NCBI GenBank assembly: GCA_902564235.1
Contig: CACFAG010000007.1
Span: 1 to 52,483 of the forward strand
DNA from: an uncultured Prochlorococcus sp.
GTDB lineage: Bacteria; Cyanobacteriota; Cyanobacteriia; PCC-6307; Cyanobiaceae
Reading direction: 5' to 3'
DNA length: 52,483 nt
In this document: one piece after another, positions 37,386-46,322 of the stretch
How positions within the stretch are numbered: the first letter of the stretch is position 1
Layout of the letters: each line of letters starts with the position of its first letter
Program-made: the position numbers and the translations under genes
Notes under the pieces: generated by a model
Seen by the model: the letters and a program-made list of their open reading frames with translations, nothing else
Databases searched by the model: none
What the model was told of the DNA's origin: nothing

Positions 37386-37958
37386 TTAATTTGTTTTGAT
37401 TTTTTCTAGAGGGGAATTGGTGAAAAAGGTTAATAATTCTGAAATCGATTCTACTTTATTCATAACTTTGCTCAAAGCGCTGACATCTAAAATTACAGTT
37501 TTAGTTGGATATCCTTCAAAAAAATTTATTAGATTTATTTTCCCATTTCCTATTTTAATTGCTTGAATTATGCTAGCTCTGAGGGCCAGCATGCCTGTTC
37601 TGTCATCAGTTGCTCTAGGTGGGTGGATAATAGATGAAAGTCTAGTTAAAAAAACATTTCCTATTTCAGAATAAACTAGCTTACTTGCAATGGTAATAGG
37701 AACTTCAAAATCTTTGTTTAAAACTGTTCTAATTTCTTGATAGGGAGACCCAGTTGCTTTCAAAATTCTTTTTAATTCTCTTGTAGATTTACCTTCTTTA
37801 GCAAAATTTTTTAAAGAATTTAATTTAATTGTTCTAGAAAATAAGCCGTATGTGATTTTAATTTCTTCAGCCGTATAAGCTTTTTGTACATTAAAAAATA
37901 ATGGAGCAATTACTAAAATAAAAAATATTTTAGATATTAAAAATTTACTAAACTTCAT
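37386..37958 (-). CDS. Exported DUF1400 protein, without hydrolase domain
   Basis: A 190-residue protein with an N-terminal signal (KFLISKIFFILVIAPLFFNVQKAYTA, cleavage near residue 29). The rest matches the DUF1400 module of cyanobacteria: EEIKITYGLFSRTIKLNSLKNF (about 31-52), a helical middle with RELKRILKATG, then LRASIIQAIKIGNGKINLINFFEGYP. In many cyanobacteria this module precedes an alpha/beta hydrolase; here it stands alone. The function of the module is unknown. It sits between the UbiB-family gene (upstream, one base apart) and thrC (downstream, 6 bases apart). Confidence 0.85.
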   Translation of the reverse strand: MKFSKFLISKIFFILVIAPLFFNVQKAYTAEEIKITYGLFSRTIKLNSLKNFAKEGKSTRELKRILKATGSPYQEIRTVLNKDFEVPITIASKLVYSEIGNVFLTRLSSIIHPPRATDDRTGMLALRASIIQAIKIGNGKINLINFFEGYPTKTVILDVSALSKVMNKVESISELLTFFTNSPLEKIKTN

Positions 37959-39815
37959 TTATATATTTGCACCAGCGGCAATTTTAACGAGTCTTACTAC
38001 TCCCTTTTCAGTTACTTTTTTTGCAATTTTTATACCCATTTCTTTTGTATAGGGCTCATTAATAAGTCTTGGCACCCTTTTTAGAAAAATGTCAATCGAA
38101 TAACCTGGTACTTTTTGTAAAATCTCTAAAAAGTTTCTCAATGGCTCAACATACATTATAAGCTCACTCAAGTTATCATTTTCGTTATTAGTGTTTAATT
38201 TAATTGATTGTGGAAGATAATTATTTAAACTTTTCAATATTTTTAGACTAAGTAAATCTATCTGGTTTGTTAAACCTTCAATTATCTCATTTCTAAGAAA
38301 TCCTCCATTTGGAGAAAAGAGAAGATTTATAACTTCGTCTAAAAGTTTTTCTAAATCGAGATTTGTTTGCTTTGCAGCATTAGAAAGCAAATTTTCTAGA
38401 CGATCCCATTTAAATTTTTTATTATCAAAAAGCATTTCTTTAAGGCTTCCCCTCAATTGTGGGTCAGGGTCTTCCATTAATCTTCTTGCGAAATATGGAT
38501 AAGCTGCGCCTAATATTTTGAAGTTTGGATCTACGCTTAAAGCTATTCCTTCTAATGTAAGTAATGATCTAATTATAAGAGCATAATATGGGGGTAGTTT
38601 GAAAGGGAATTTATACATAACACCAGACATATCGTCAGTAACGCTCTTAAAGTCCATTTTTGAAACTCCTTGTTCAACGGCGTCGATGAAAACATCTTGA
38701 AATGCTGGAACAATGGGTTCTAGATTAACTTCCTCTGATAAAAATCCTAATTTTACGAAATCTTGAGACAACTTATCGAAGTTTTTATTTACTAAATGAA
38801 CTACTGCTTGAATCAATCCTGACCTAGATTCTCGGGAAACCTCGCTCATCATTCCAAAATCTAGATAACATAATCTTCCATCTTCTAAAGCTAATAAATT
38901 ACCTGGATGCGGGTCTGCATGAAAAAAACCATGTTCTAAAAGCTGTTCTAAACTACATTGCACCCCTATATCAATCATTTCATCAGGATCAATTCCTAAT
39001 TTTTTTACATCCTCTAAATTTGTTAATTTTGTACCTTCTATCCATTCCATTGCTAAAACTCTTCTTGAGGTTATTTCTTTATAAATTTTTGGTACGGCAA
39101 TCATTTGGTTATGTTTATGCATATCTCTAAATTTTTCTGCATTTGCAGCTTCGTTTAGATAATCCATCTCTTCAAAAACTCTCTTGCCTAATTCATCTAT
39201 CAAAGCAACTAGATCACTCCTTATCAATCCGATATTGTTTTTTAGCCAATAAGCAATATTTCTAACTATATAAAGATCTAAGGTTATTTGTTCTCTTAAA
39301 CCTGGCCGTTGTACTTTTATTGCAACTATCTCTTCATTTTTTAATTTAGCTTTATGTACTTGACCTAAAGAAGCAGCAGAAATTGGCTCTTTATCAATTT
39401 CTAGAAAAATATCATTTATTTTGTTTCCTAAATCTTCTTCTATTAATTCCATAGCTTTATCGCCATCAAACCCAGGGAGCTGATCTTGTAATTCAGATAA
39501 TTCTTCTAGAAGAATCCCTGGAATTATATCTGGTCTTGTTGATAAAGCTTGGCCTGCTTTGACAAATGCAGGTCCAAGTTGAACTAACAAATTTGTTAAT
39601 TCTCTTGCTCTAAATCTTGCTTGCGGTTCGTTTTTCAGTCTTCCAGTTAATTTATCCCATCCTACGGAAAAGATGTAAGCAAAAATTGGTAAGAGTGTTT
39701 GCCAAAGTCTTTTTAAAAGTCTTTTAGGATTTTTTTTGTAAATTTTAGAAATTGTATCTGGATCATAACTTAAGAGTCCAGATACCTCAATAAAATCAGT
39801 AAAATCTTCTTTCAT
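37959..39815 (-). CDS. ABC1/UbiB (AarF) family atypical kinase
   Basis: A 618-residue protein of the ADCK/UbiB family, members of which support isoprenoid-quinone metabolism or chloroplast lipid homeostasis. The N-terminal extension ends in the family KxGQ motif (GPAFVKAGQALSTRPDIIPG, about 76-95), then ELQDQLPGFDGDKAMELIEEDLG, AAASLGQVHKA (nucleotide loop), VAIKVQRPG and the catalytic HADPHPGNLL near 297-306 followed by DFGMMSE. C-terminal about 450-618 is helical, family-specific. The substrate is unknown; plastoquinone/prenylquinone maintenance is plausible by analogy. It is divergent from recN across 68 bp and shares a transcript with DUF1400 and thrC. Confidence 0.92.
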   Translation of the reverse strand: MKEDFTDFIEVSGLLSYDPDTISKIYKKNPKRLLKRLWQTLLPIFAYIFSVGWDKLTGRLKNEPQARFRARELTNLLVQLGPAFVKAGQALSTRPDIIPGILLEELSELQDQLPGFDGDKAMELIEEDLGNKINDIFLEIDKEPISAASLGQVHKAKLKNEEIVAIKVQRPGLREQITLDLYIVRNIAYWLKNNIGLIRSDLVALIDELGKRVFEEMDYLNEAANAEKFRDMHKHNQMIAVPKIYKEITSRRVLAMEWIEGTKLTNLEDVKKLGIDPDEMIDIGVQCSLEQLLEHGFFHADPHPGNLLALEDGRLCYLDFGMMSEVSRESRSGLIQAVVHLVNKNFDKLSQDFVKLGFLSEEVNLEPIVPAFQDVFIDAVEQGVSKMDFKSVTDDMSGVMYKFPFKLPPYYALIIRSLLTLEGIALSVDPNFKILGAAYPYFARRLMEDPDPQLRGSLKEMLFDNKKFKWDRLENLLSNAAKQTNLDLEKLLDEVINLLFSPNGGFLRNEIIEGLTNQIDLLSLKILKSLNNYLPQSIKLNTNNENDNLSELIMYVEPLRNFLEILQKVPGYSIDIFLKRVPRLINEPYTKEMGIKIAKKVTEKGVVRLVKIAAGANI

Positions 39816-39883
39816 AACTTTATATATTTAAAACCTTTATTTTTTTAAAAAAGAAGTTAATTTTCTTATATGGAAGATTTATC

Positions 39884-41563
39884 ATGTTAATACGTTTAAA
39901 AATAGAAAATATTGCCTTAATAGAAATTATAGAAATTAATTTCGAAAAAGGTTTGAATATCATAACTGGGGATTCAGGCTCAGGAAAATCTTTAATTTTA
40001 GATTCTTTAAATGCTTTATTTGGTGGATCTAATATACCGCTAAAACATTTAATACGTCCAGGAAAAGATTTTTGTGTCATCGAGGCCATATTTTCTTCTT
40101 CTTCCCAAATTAATAATTGGTTAAGTAGTAATGGTTTTGAAATAACTTCTTATGAACTACAAATTAAAAGAAAATCTTATAGAAAAAATAATAAAATTTT
40201 ATCCAAATATAGTCTTAATAATTTTTCAATTAATAAACAAATATTAGAAAAACTTGGACGATTTTTAATTGATTTTGCAGGTCAATCGGATACTTATATA
40301 TTTGATTCTTTAGATAAAAGAAGACAAATCATTGATGACTTATGTTTACAAGAACTGAGGGATACCAGCACAAAAATTAAAAATATATGGGGAGAAATAC
40401 AAGTCTTAAAAGGATTGATGAATGAAAAAATAGAATCTTCGAAGATACAAGAACAAAACAATTTTGTAATTAAACAAATGTTGAAGAGTTTAGAAGAAGC
40501 TAATTTAAACTCCGGTGAGGAAATTTTAGAATTAGAGTCTCAAGAAAATAAACTTTTAAATAATCTCGAAATTAATAATTCAATTACATCATCATTAAAA
40601 AACTTAAATACTTTCTGTCATGAAGAACCATCAGTAGCTTTTTTGATAAATCAATCAATAAAAAATTTAAATAAAATAGCTGATTTTGATTTAAAGATTA
40701 AAAAATTTAGAGAGCACTTATTAAAAATTCAAGCTGATGTTGAAGATCTAATTTTTGATTTAAATTCATATTTGCAAAACATAGAAAATTATGAATCTAA
40801 TCTTCCAGAAATACAAAAAAGATTATTTTTTTTAAAAAACTTAGAAAGAACTTTTTCCTTGGGTTTACCTCTTTTAATTGAAAAGCGCGATGAATTAAAG
40901 ACGCATTTTGAACAAAATGATCAAGCTAATGAGATTTGCAGTATTAAAGCTCAAATTGAGAATTTACAAAGTAATTTAAATTCTTTATATGTTACTAAGT
41001 CTAATGAAAGAAAAAAAATTGCTAGACATTTACAAAATTCAGTAATGTCGATTTTAAGCAATCTAGGTTTAGAAAATGCAAATTTTTCCATTCAATTTTT
41101 TGAATGCAAGCCTTCTAGTGATGGAATTGACGAAATAAATTTTTTGTTTTCGGCAAATCCTGATCAGAAGCTTGCTCCATTATCAAATGTTATTTCTGGC
41201 GGAGAAATGTCAAGATTTTTGTTGGCTATTAAATCTAGTATTTCTAAAAAACCTAATACTTTCTTTTTAGATGAAATTGATAGTGGTTTAAGCGGTAAAT
41301 CTCTATTTTCTTTGGTTGAGCTTATAAAAGAAATTTCTAAAAGTCAACAAGTTTTATGTATTACACATCAACCTATCTTAGCTGCTACAGGACTAGCTCA
41401 TTTTAAAGTGAATAAAAATGTAATTGAAGGAATAACTTATACTTCAATTGAAAAATTAACTTCAAAAAATCAAAGAAAAAATGAATTAATAGAACTTATA
41501 GGTGGAGGTTCTCGTGAAGTAAGTGAATATGCCTCCAGACTTATTGATCGCTCAGCTGCGTAA
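39884..41563 (+). CDS. recN: DNA repair protein RecN
   Basis: SMC-like ATPase that acts on double-strand break repair with RecA. The 559-residue protein opens MLIRLKIENIALIEIIEI, with Walker A ITGDSGSGKSLILDSLNALFGG near 28-49, long coiled coils about 155-360, and C-terminal NVISGGEMSRFLLAIK signature with Walker B TFFLDEIDSGLSG. Several long Asn/Lys-rich stretches in the coil reflect AT pressure. uvrA follows 54 bases downstream on the same strand, so two repair genes may share regulation; I see no clear LexA box in the 68 bp upstream. Confidence 0.95.
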   Translation: MLIRLKIENIALIEIIEINFEKGLNIITGDSGSGKSLILDSLNALFGGSNIPLKHLIRPGKDFCVIEAIFSSSSQINNWLSSNGFEITSYELQIKRKSYRKNNKILSKYSLNNFSINKQILEKLGRFLIDFAGQSDTYIFDSLDKRRQIIDDLCLQELRDTSTKIKNIWGEIQVLKGLMNEKIESSKIQEQNNFVIKQMLKSLEEANLNSGEEILELESQENKLLNNLEINNSITSSLKNLNTFCHEEPSVAFLINQSIKNLNKIADFDLKIKKFREHLLKIQADVEDLIFDLNSYLQNIENYESNLPEIQKRLFFLKNLERTFSLGLPLLIEKRDELKTHFEQNDQANEICSIKAQIENLQSNLNSLYVTKSNERKKIARHLQNSVMSILSNLGLENANFSIQFFECKPSSDGIDEINFLFSANPDQKLAPLSNVISGGEMSRFLLAIKSSISKKPNTFFLDEIDSGLSGKSLFSLVELIKEISKSQQVLCITHQPILAATGLAHFKVNKNVIEGITYTSIEKLTSKNQRKNELIELIGGGSREVSEYASRLIDRSAA

Positions 41564-41617
41564 AACAGAAATTATTCTACTATAATAACTTTTTTAAATC
41601 ATAAATTAGATTTAAAC

Positions 41618-44521
41618 ATGGTCAATAAAGCTAATAGTAGTTTTGGAGAAGATAACTCAATTAATATTAGGGGAGCTCGTCAGCATAATTTAAAAAACAT
41701 TGATCTTTCTCTACCAAGGAATAAATTGATAGTTTTCACAGGTGTGAGTGGAAGCGGGAAAAGTTCTTTAGCCTTTGACACTATTTTTGCTGAAGGTCAA
41801 AGAAGATATGTTGAGAGTCTTTCGGCATACGCTAGGCAATTTTTGGGTCAAGTAGATAAACCAGATGTTGACAATATTGAAGGTTTATCACCTGCTATTT
41901 CAATTGATCAAAAATCTACAAGCCATAATCCTCGATCAACAGTTGGAACGGTAACAGAGATACAAGATTATTTAAGATTATTGTTTGGCCGTGCTGGTGA
42001 GCCGCATTGTCACCACTGCGGAATTCCAATTGCGCCTCAAACAATTGATGAAATGGTTGATCAAATTCTTCTTTTACCAGAAGGGACAAGGTACCAATTG
42101 TTGGCTCCGGTTGTAAGAGGTAAGAAAGGAACACATACAAAATTAATAAGTGGACTTGCTGCTGAAGGATTCGCCAGGGTAAGAATCAACGGAGAGGTTA
42201 GAGAACTAGCTGATAGTATTGAATTAGATAAAAATCAAATTCATAATATTGAGGTAGTAGTTGATAGATTAATTGCAAGAGAAGGAATACAAGAAAGATT
42301 AAATGATTCTCTACAAACTTGTCTTAAAAGAGGCGATGGCTTAGCAATAGTTGAAGTTGTTCCAAAAAAAGGAGAAAACTTACCTTCTAACTTGGATAGA
42401 GAAAAACTTTACTCAGAAAATTATGCATGTCCTGTACATGGCTCTATTGTTGAGGAACTTTCTCCTAGATTATTTTCTTTTAATAGCCCATATGGGGCCT
42501 GTCCAGATTGTCATGGGATTGGTTATTTAAAAAAATTTACTGAAGATAGAGTTATACCCGATAAAACATTGCCTGTTTATGCTGCAATTGCGCCTTGGAG
42601 TGAAAAAGATAATACTTATTACTTCTCTTTACTTTATTCTGTAGGACAAGCTTATGGTTTTGAATTAAAAACTCCTTGGAAAGATTTAAGTGATTTGCAA
42701 AAAAAAGTTCTACTTTTGGGCTCAGACAAACCAATATTAATTCAAGCTGATAGTCGTTTTAAAACTTCTAGTGGTTTTGAAAGACCTTTTGAGGGGATTT
42801 TACCAATATTAGAAAGGCAATTAAGCGAAGCCAATGGAGAATCAGTTAAACAAAAATTAGAAAAGTATTTAGAATTAGTTCCCTGTAAGACATGTTCTGG
42901 AAAAAGATTAAGACCTGAGGCTTTAGCAGTAAAACTTGGTCCATACAACATTACTGACTTAACTTCTATAAGCGTTTCTGAAACCCTAAATCACGTAGAG
43001 CGCATCATGGGTTTAGGTAAGACAAAGAAGGAAAATATATCTTTATCAGAAAAACAAAAGCAGATAGGTGAATTAGTTTTAAAAGAGATTCGTTTACGTT
43101 TGAAGTTTTTAATTAATGTAGGTTTAGATTATTTGACTTTAGATAGACCAGCTATGACTTTGTCTGGTGGTGAGGCTCAGCGTATTAGATTGGCTACACA
43201 AATAGGTGCAGGTCTTACTGGCGTTTTATATGTATTAGATGAACCAAGTATTGGTTTGCATCAGAGAGATAATGACAGATTATTAGAAACATTAAAAAGC
43301 TTAAGAGACTTGGGAAATACTTTGGTTGTGGTTGAACATGATGAAGATACTATGAAATCTGCAGATTATTTAGTAGATATTGGTCCAGGGGCAGGTGTTT
43401 ATGGTGGGGAAATTATTGCTAAAGGATCTTATCAAGATGTGTTATCTTCAGAAAGATCATTAACTGGAGCTTATCTCAGCGGTAGGAAGTCGATTCCTAC
43501 TCCAAAAGAACGTAGATCATCTGTAAAAAAAAGTTTAATTTTAAATAATTGCTCTAAAAATAATTTAAAAAATATTTCTGTGGAATTTCCTTTAGGAAGG
43601 TTAGTTTCTGTAACTGGTGTGAGTGGAAGTGGAAAGAGCACCTTGATAAATGAATTACTTCATCCTGCATTGTGTCATTCTCTAGGATTAAAAGTTCCTT
43701 TTCCTCAAGGTGTAAAAGAGTTGAAGGGTATAAAGGCAATTGATAAAGTTATCGTTATTGATCAATCTCCAATAGGAAGAACTCCAAGATCAAATCCTGC
43801 TACATATACCGGCGCTTTTGACCCTATAAGGCAGATATTTACTGCCACAGTAGAAGCAAAAGCAAGAGGTTATCAAGCTGGTCAATTTAGTTTTAACGTG
43901 AAAGGAGGAAGATGCGAAGCTTGTAAAGGCCAGGGAGTCAATGTTATTGAAATGAATTTTTTACCTGATGTGTATGTTCAATGTGAAGTATGTAAAGGAG
44001 CTCGTTTTAATAGAGAAACTCTTCAAGTTAAATATAAAGGTTTCAATATATCTGATGTTTTAGAAATGACTGTTGAACAAGCTGCAGAAACTTTCTCTGC
44101 TATACCTCAAGCTGCTGATAGATTATCTACATTGGTAGATGTCGGCTTAGGATATGTCAAATTAGGCCAGCCAGCTCCTACATTATCTGGTGGAGAGGCT
44201 CAAAGAGTTAAGTTAGCGACAGAATTGTCAAAAAGGGCTACCGGTAAAACTTTATATTTGATTGATGAACCAACAACTGGGTTAAGTTTTTATGATGTGC
44301 ATAAATTAATGGATGTGATTCAACGCTTGGTAGATAAAGGTAATTCAGTAATTGTTATTGAACATAATTTAGATGTTATTAGATGTTCAGATTGGATTAT
44401 TGATTTAGGACCTGATGGAGGGGATAAAGGCGGAGAAATCATTGCAGAGGGAATTCCTGAGAATGTAGCTAAAAATCTTAAAAGTCATACAGCAAAATAT
44501 CTTAAAAAGGTTCTAAAATAA
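41618..44521 (+). CDS. uvrA: Excinuclease ABC subunit A
   Basis: Damage-recognition ATPase of nucleotide excision repair, which loads UvrB. The 967-residue protein has the normal length and two ABC modules: first Walker A GVSGSGKSSLAFDTIFAEGQ (about 42-61) with signature LSGGEAQRIRLA, and second GVSGSGKSTLINELLHPA with LSGGEAQRVKLATEL. Zinc modules show CHHC (about 132-135), CPDCHGIG and CEACKGQG...CEVCKGARF. The closing EHNLDVIRCSDWIIDLGPDGG is typical. It is the last gene of the recN-uvrA pair; 202 bp without a gene follow. Confidence 0.98.
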   Translation: MVNKANSSFGEDNSINIRGARQHNLKNIDLSLPRNKLIVFTGVSGSGKSSLAFDTIFAEGQRRYVESLSAYARQFLGQVDKPDVDNIEGLSPAISIDQKSTSHNPRSTVGTVTEIQDYLRLLFGRAGEPHCHHCGIPIAPQTIDEMVDQILLLPEGTRYQLLAPVVRGKKGTHTKLISGLAAEGFARVRINGEVRELADSIELDKNQIHNIEVVVDRLIAREGIQERLNDSLQTCLKRGDGLAIVEVVPKKGENLPSNLDREKLYSENYACPVHGSIVEELSPRLFSFNSPYGACPDCHGIGYLKKFTEDRVIPDKTLPVYAAIAPWSEKDNTYYFSLLYSVGQAYGFELKTPWKDLSDLQKKVLLLGSDKPILIQADSRFKTSSGFERPFEGILPILERQLSEANGESVKQKLEKYLELVPCKTCSGKRLRPEALAVKLGPYNITDLTSISVSETLNHVERIMGLGKTKKENISLSEKQKQIGELVLKEIRLRLKFLINVGLDYLTLDRPAMTLSGGEAQRIRLATQIGAGLTGVLYVLDEPSIGLHQRDNDRLLETLKSLRDLGNTLVVVEHDEDTMKSADYLVDIGPGAGVYGGEIIAKGSYQDVLSSERSLTGAYLSGRKSIPTPKERRSSVKKSLILNNCSKNNLKNISVEFPLGRLVSVTGVSGSGKSTLINELLHPALCHSLGLKVPFPQGVKELKGIKAIDKVIVIDQSPIGRTPRSNPATYTGAFDPIRQIFTATVEAKARGYQAGQFSFNVKGGRCEACKGQGVNVIEMNFLPDVYVQCEVCKGARFNRETLQVKYKGFNISDVLEMTVEQAAETFSAIPQAADRLSTLVDVGLGYVKLGQPAPTLSGGEAQRVKLATELSKRATGKTLYLIDEPTTGLSFYDVHKLMDVIQRLVDKGNSVIVIEHNLDVIRCSDWIIDLGPDGGDKGGEIIAEGIPENVAKNLKSHTAKYLKKVLK

Positions 44522-44709
44522 AAGGATTATTGTTGTATTTCTTCGTATTTTTAATTATCTCAGCAAAATGAAAGTCTTTTTTAGAGAAGCATAAAACTTG
44601 TCAGTAACTCTTTTTTTAAAACTTTTGCATTAAAAAAATTTAGAAATCATAATGCTTTCTTAATATTTCCTAAGAAAATTCAGCTTATTTGTATTAAAGG
44701 CCGTTGATC

Positions 44710-44715
44710 GGAGGA
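44710..44715 (+). promoter_or_regulatory. Strong ribosome-binding site of the sucrose-phosphate synthase gene
   Basis: GGAGGA, 8 bases before the ATG at 44724. A full purine SD sequence is unusual in this window, where most genes lack one (a GGAG at 47933 before argG is the other clear case). Confidence 0.75.
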
Positions 44716-44723
44716 TTTGCTGA

Positions 44724-46133
44724 ATGAGGTTGAAATTTTTGCATTTACATTTACATGGTCTTATACGTTCTAACAATCTTGAGTTAGGCAGGGATGCAGA
44801 TACAGGAGGGCAAACACAATACGTTTTAGAGTTAATTAAAAGTTTGGCTAATACTTCAGAAGTTGACCAAGTGGATTTAGTTACTCGTTTAGTAAACGAC
44901 TCTAAAGTAGATGATCTATATTCTCAAGAAGAAGAATTTGTAGAGCCTGGAGTTAGAATTTTAAGATTCAAATTTGGACCTGATAAATATTTAAGAAAGG
45001 AATTGCTTTGGCCTTATTTAGATCATTTAACTGAAAGCCTAATTTCTTACTATAAAAAAAACAAAAAGCCTAATTTTATTCATGCACATTATGCAGATGC
45101 TGGATATGTAGGAGTTAAACTAAGTAAATCCCTAAACGTTCCACTTATATTTACAGGTCATTCTTTAGGAAGAGAAAAAAAGAGGAAATTGATTGATACT
45201 GGTTTAACAGCTAATAAAATAGAAAATCTTTATTCCATAAGTAAAAGAATTGAGGCAGAAGAAAAAGCGTTAAAGGCCGCAGATATTGTTGTTACAAGCA
45301 CCAAACAAGAGTCAGTTTATCAATATTCCCAATATTCTTCTTTTTCACCTCACAAAGCTAAAGTTATTCCTCCTGGTGTTGATCATAATAAATTTCACCA
45401 TTTTCACTCCACAACCGAGACAGCCGATATTGATAATATGATGCAACCTTTTCTAAAGGATTCTACTAAACCTCCATTGTTGACAATTTCTAGAGCTGTA
45501 CGAAGAAAAAATATTCCCTCGTTGATTGAGGCATATGGAAGATCTGAAAAATTAAAAAGAAAAACTAATTTGATTTTAATTTTGGGTTGTCGAGATAGTA
45601 CTTCAAAACTTGACACTCAACAAAAAGAAGTTTTTTATAATATTTTTGAAATGATTGATAAATATAATTTGTATGGGAAGGTAGCTTATCCAAAAAAGCA
45701 TCTTCCAAGTCAGATTCCTGCTATATATAGATGGGCTGCTAGTAGAGCTGGTGTTTTCGTAAATCCCGCTTTAACAGAACCTTTTGGGTTAACTCTGCTT
45801 GAAGCTTCTGCATGTGGATTGCCAATAATATCAACAAATGATGGAGGACCTAAAGAAATTCGTTCAAAATGTGAAAATGGTCTTCTAGTAGATGTTACTG
45901 ATATTAATAAGTTGAAAGGTAGTCTTGAAAAAGGAATCGCTAATATTGCTCAATGGAAATCGTGGAGCAGAAATGGAATTGAAGGTGTTAATAGGCACTT
46001 TAGTTGGAATACTCACGTACGTAATTATTTATCAATACTTAAAGAAGAGCTTTTACGATCTAACAGCGATTCTTCATCGGGAATTAGACAGAGTTGTTTA
46101 AAAGGAAGTTCTTCACTTATAAAACCCCATTGA
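44724..46133 (+). CDS. Sucrose-phosphate synthase, GT4 glycosyltransferase domain only
   Basis: Makes sucrose-6-phosphate from UDP/ADP-glucose and fructose-6-phosphate; sucrose is a compatible solute in picocyanobacteria. The 469-residue protein is a GT-B fold: N-terminal HLHGLIRSNNLELGRDADTGGQTQYVLEL (positions 8 to about 36), FIHAHYADAGYVGV, FTGHSLGREKKRKL, the IPPGVD loop, and the donor-site NPALTEPFGLTLLEASACG (about 345-363). The GT domain ends around NYLSILKEEL; the last 30 residues look like filler. No sucrose-phosphate phosphatase (HAD) domain follows, unlike the two-domain cyanobacterial enzymes. The 3' 109 bases are antisense to the next gene. Confidence 0.9.
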   Translation: MRLKFLHLHLHGLIRSNNLELGRDADTGGQTQYVLELIKSLANTSEVDQVDLVTRLVNDSKVDDLYSQEEEFVEPGVRILRFKFGPDKYLRKELLWPYLDHLTESLISYYKKNKKPNFIHAHYADAGYVGVKLSKSLNVPLIFTGHSLGREKKRKLIDTGLTANKIENLYSISKRIEAEEKALKAADIVVTSTKQESVYQYSQYSSFSPHKAKVIPPGVDHNKFHHFHSTTETADIDNMMQPFLKDSTKPPLLTISRAVRRKNIPSLIEAYGRSEKLKRKTNLILILGCRDSTSKLDTQQKEVFYNIFEMIDKYNLYGKVAYPKKHLPSQIPAIYRWAASRAGVFVNPALTEPFGLTLLEASACGLPIISTNDGGPKEIRSKCENGLLVDVTDINKLKGSLEKGIANIAQWKSWSRNGIEGVNRHFSWNTHVRNYLSILKEELLRSNSDSSSGIRQSCLKGSSSLIKPH

Positions 46134-46312
46134 TCAAATACTTTTGGGTCAGTGTGAATTATTAATTGATTTTTATGTGTTTTTTTAAGTTTAAAGCCTG
46201 TTTTAGACAACTTTTTCATTAAATTAGCAGTCTCTTCAAATCTTGATGCCATTGCATCAAGACTAGAGCAGTCGCTTGTTAATCCATTATCTTTCCATGT
46301 AAAAAAACTCAT
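46025..46312 (-). CDS. Conserved small cyanobacterial protein (95 aa)
   Basis: A 95-residue soluble protein: MSFFTWKDNGL, then SLDAMASRFEETANLMKKLSKTGFKLKK (about 18-45), LIIHTDPKVFDQWGFISEELPFKQLCLI (about 51-78) and a variable Ser-rich end. Similar short proteins occur in marine cyanobacteria; the segment WGFISEEPPFKQL-like is recalled as conserved. Function unknown. It lies on the minus strand after mraY (10 bp gap), but its last 36 codons are antisense to the 3' end of the sucrose-phosphate synthase gene, so one of the two ends has shifted into the other. The conserved part lies mostly outside the overlap. Confidence 0.75.
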   Translation of the reverse strand: MSFFTWKDNGLTSDCSSLDAMASRFEETANLMKKLSKTGFKLKKTHKNQLIIHTDPKVFDQWGFISEELPFKQLCLIPDEESLLDRKSSSLSIDK

Positions 46313-46322
46313 AATAAATTTT

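Noticed and set aside
44522..44723. Possible small RNA or leader in the 202 bp gap between uvrA and the sucrose-phosphate synthase gene
   Set aside because: No convincing stem-loop or short frame; only the ribosome-binding site at its end is clear.
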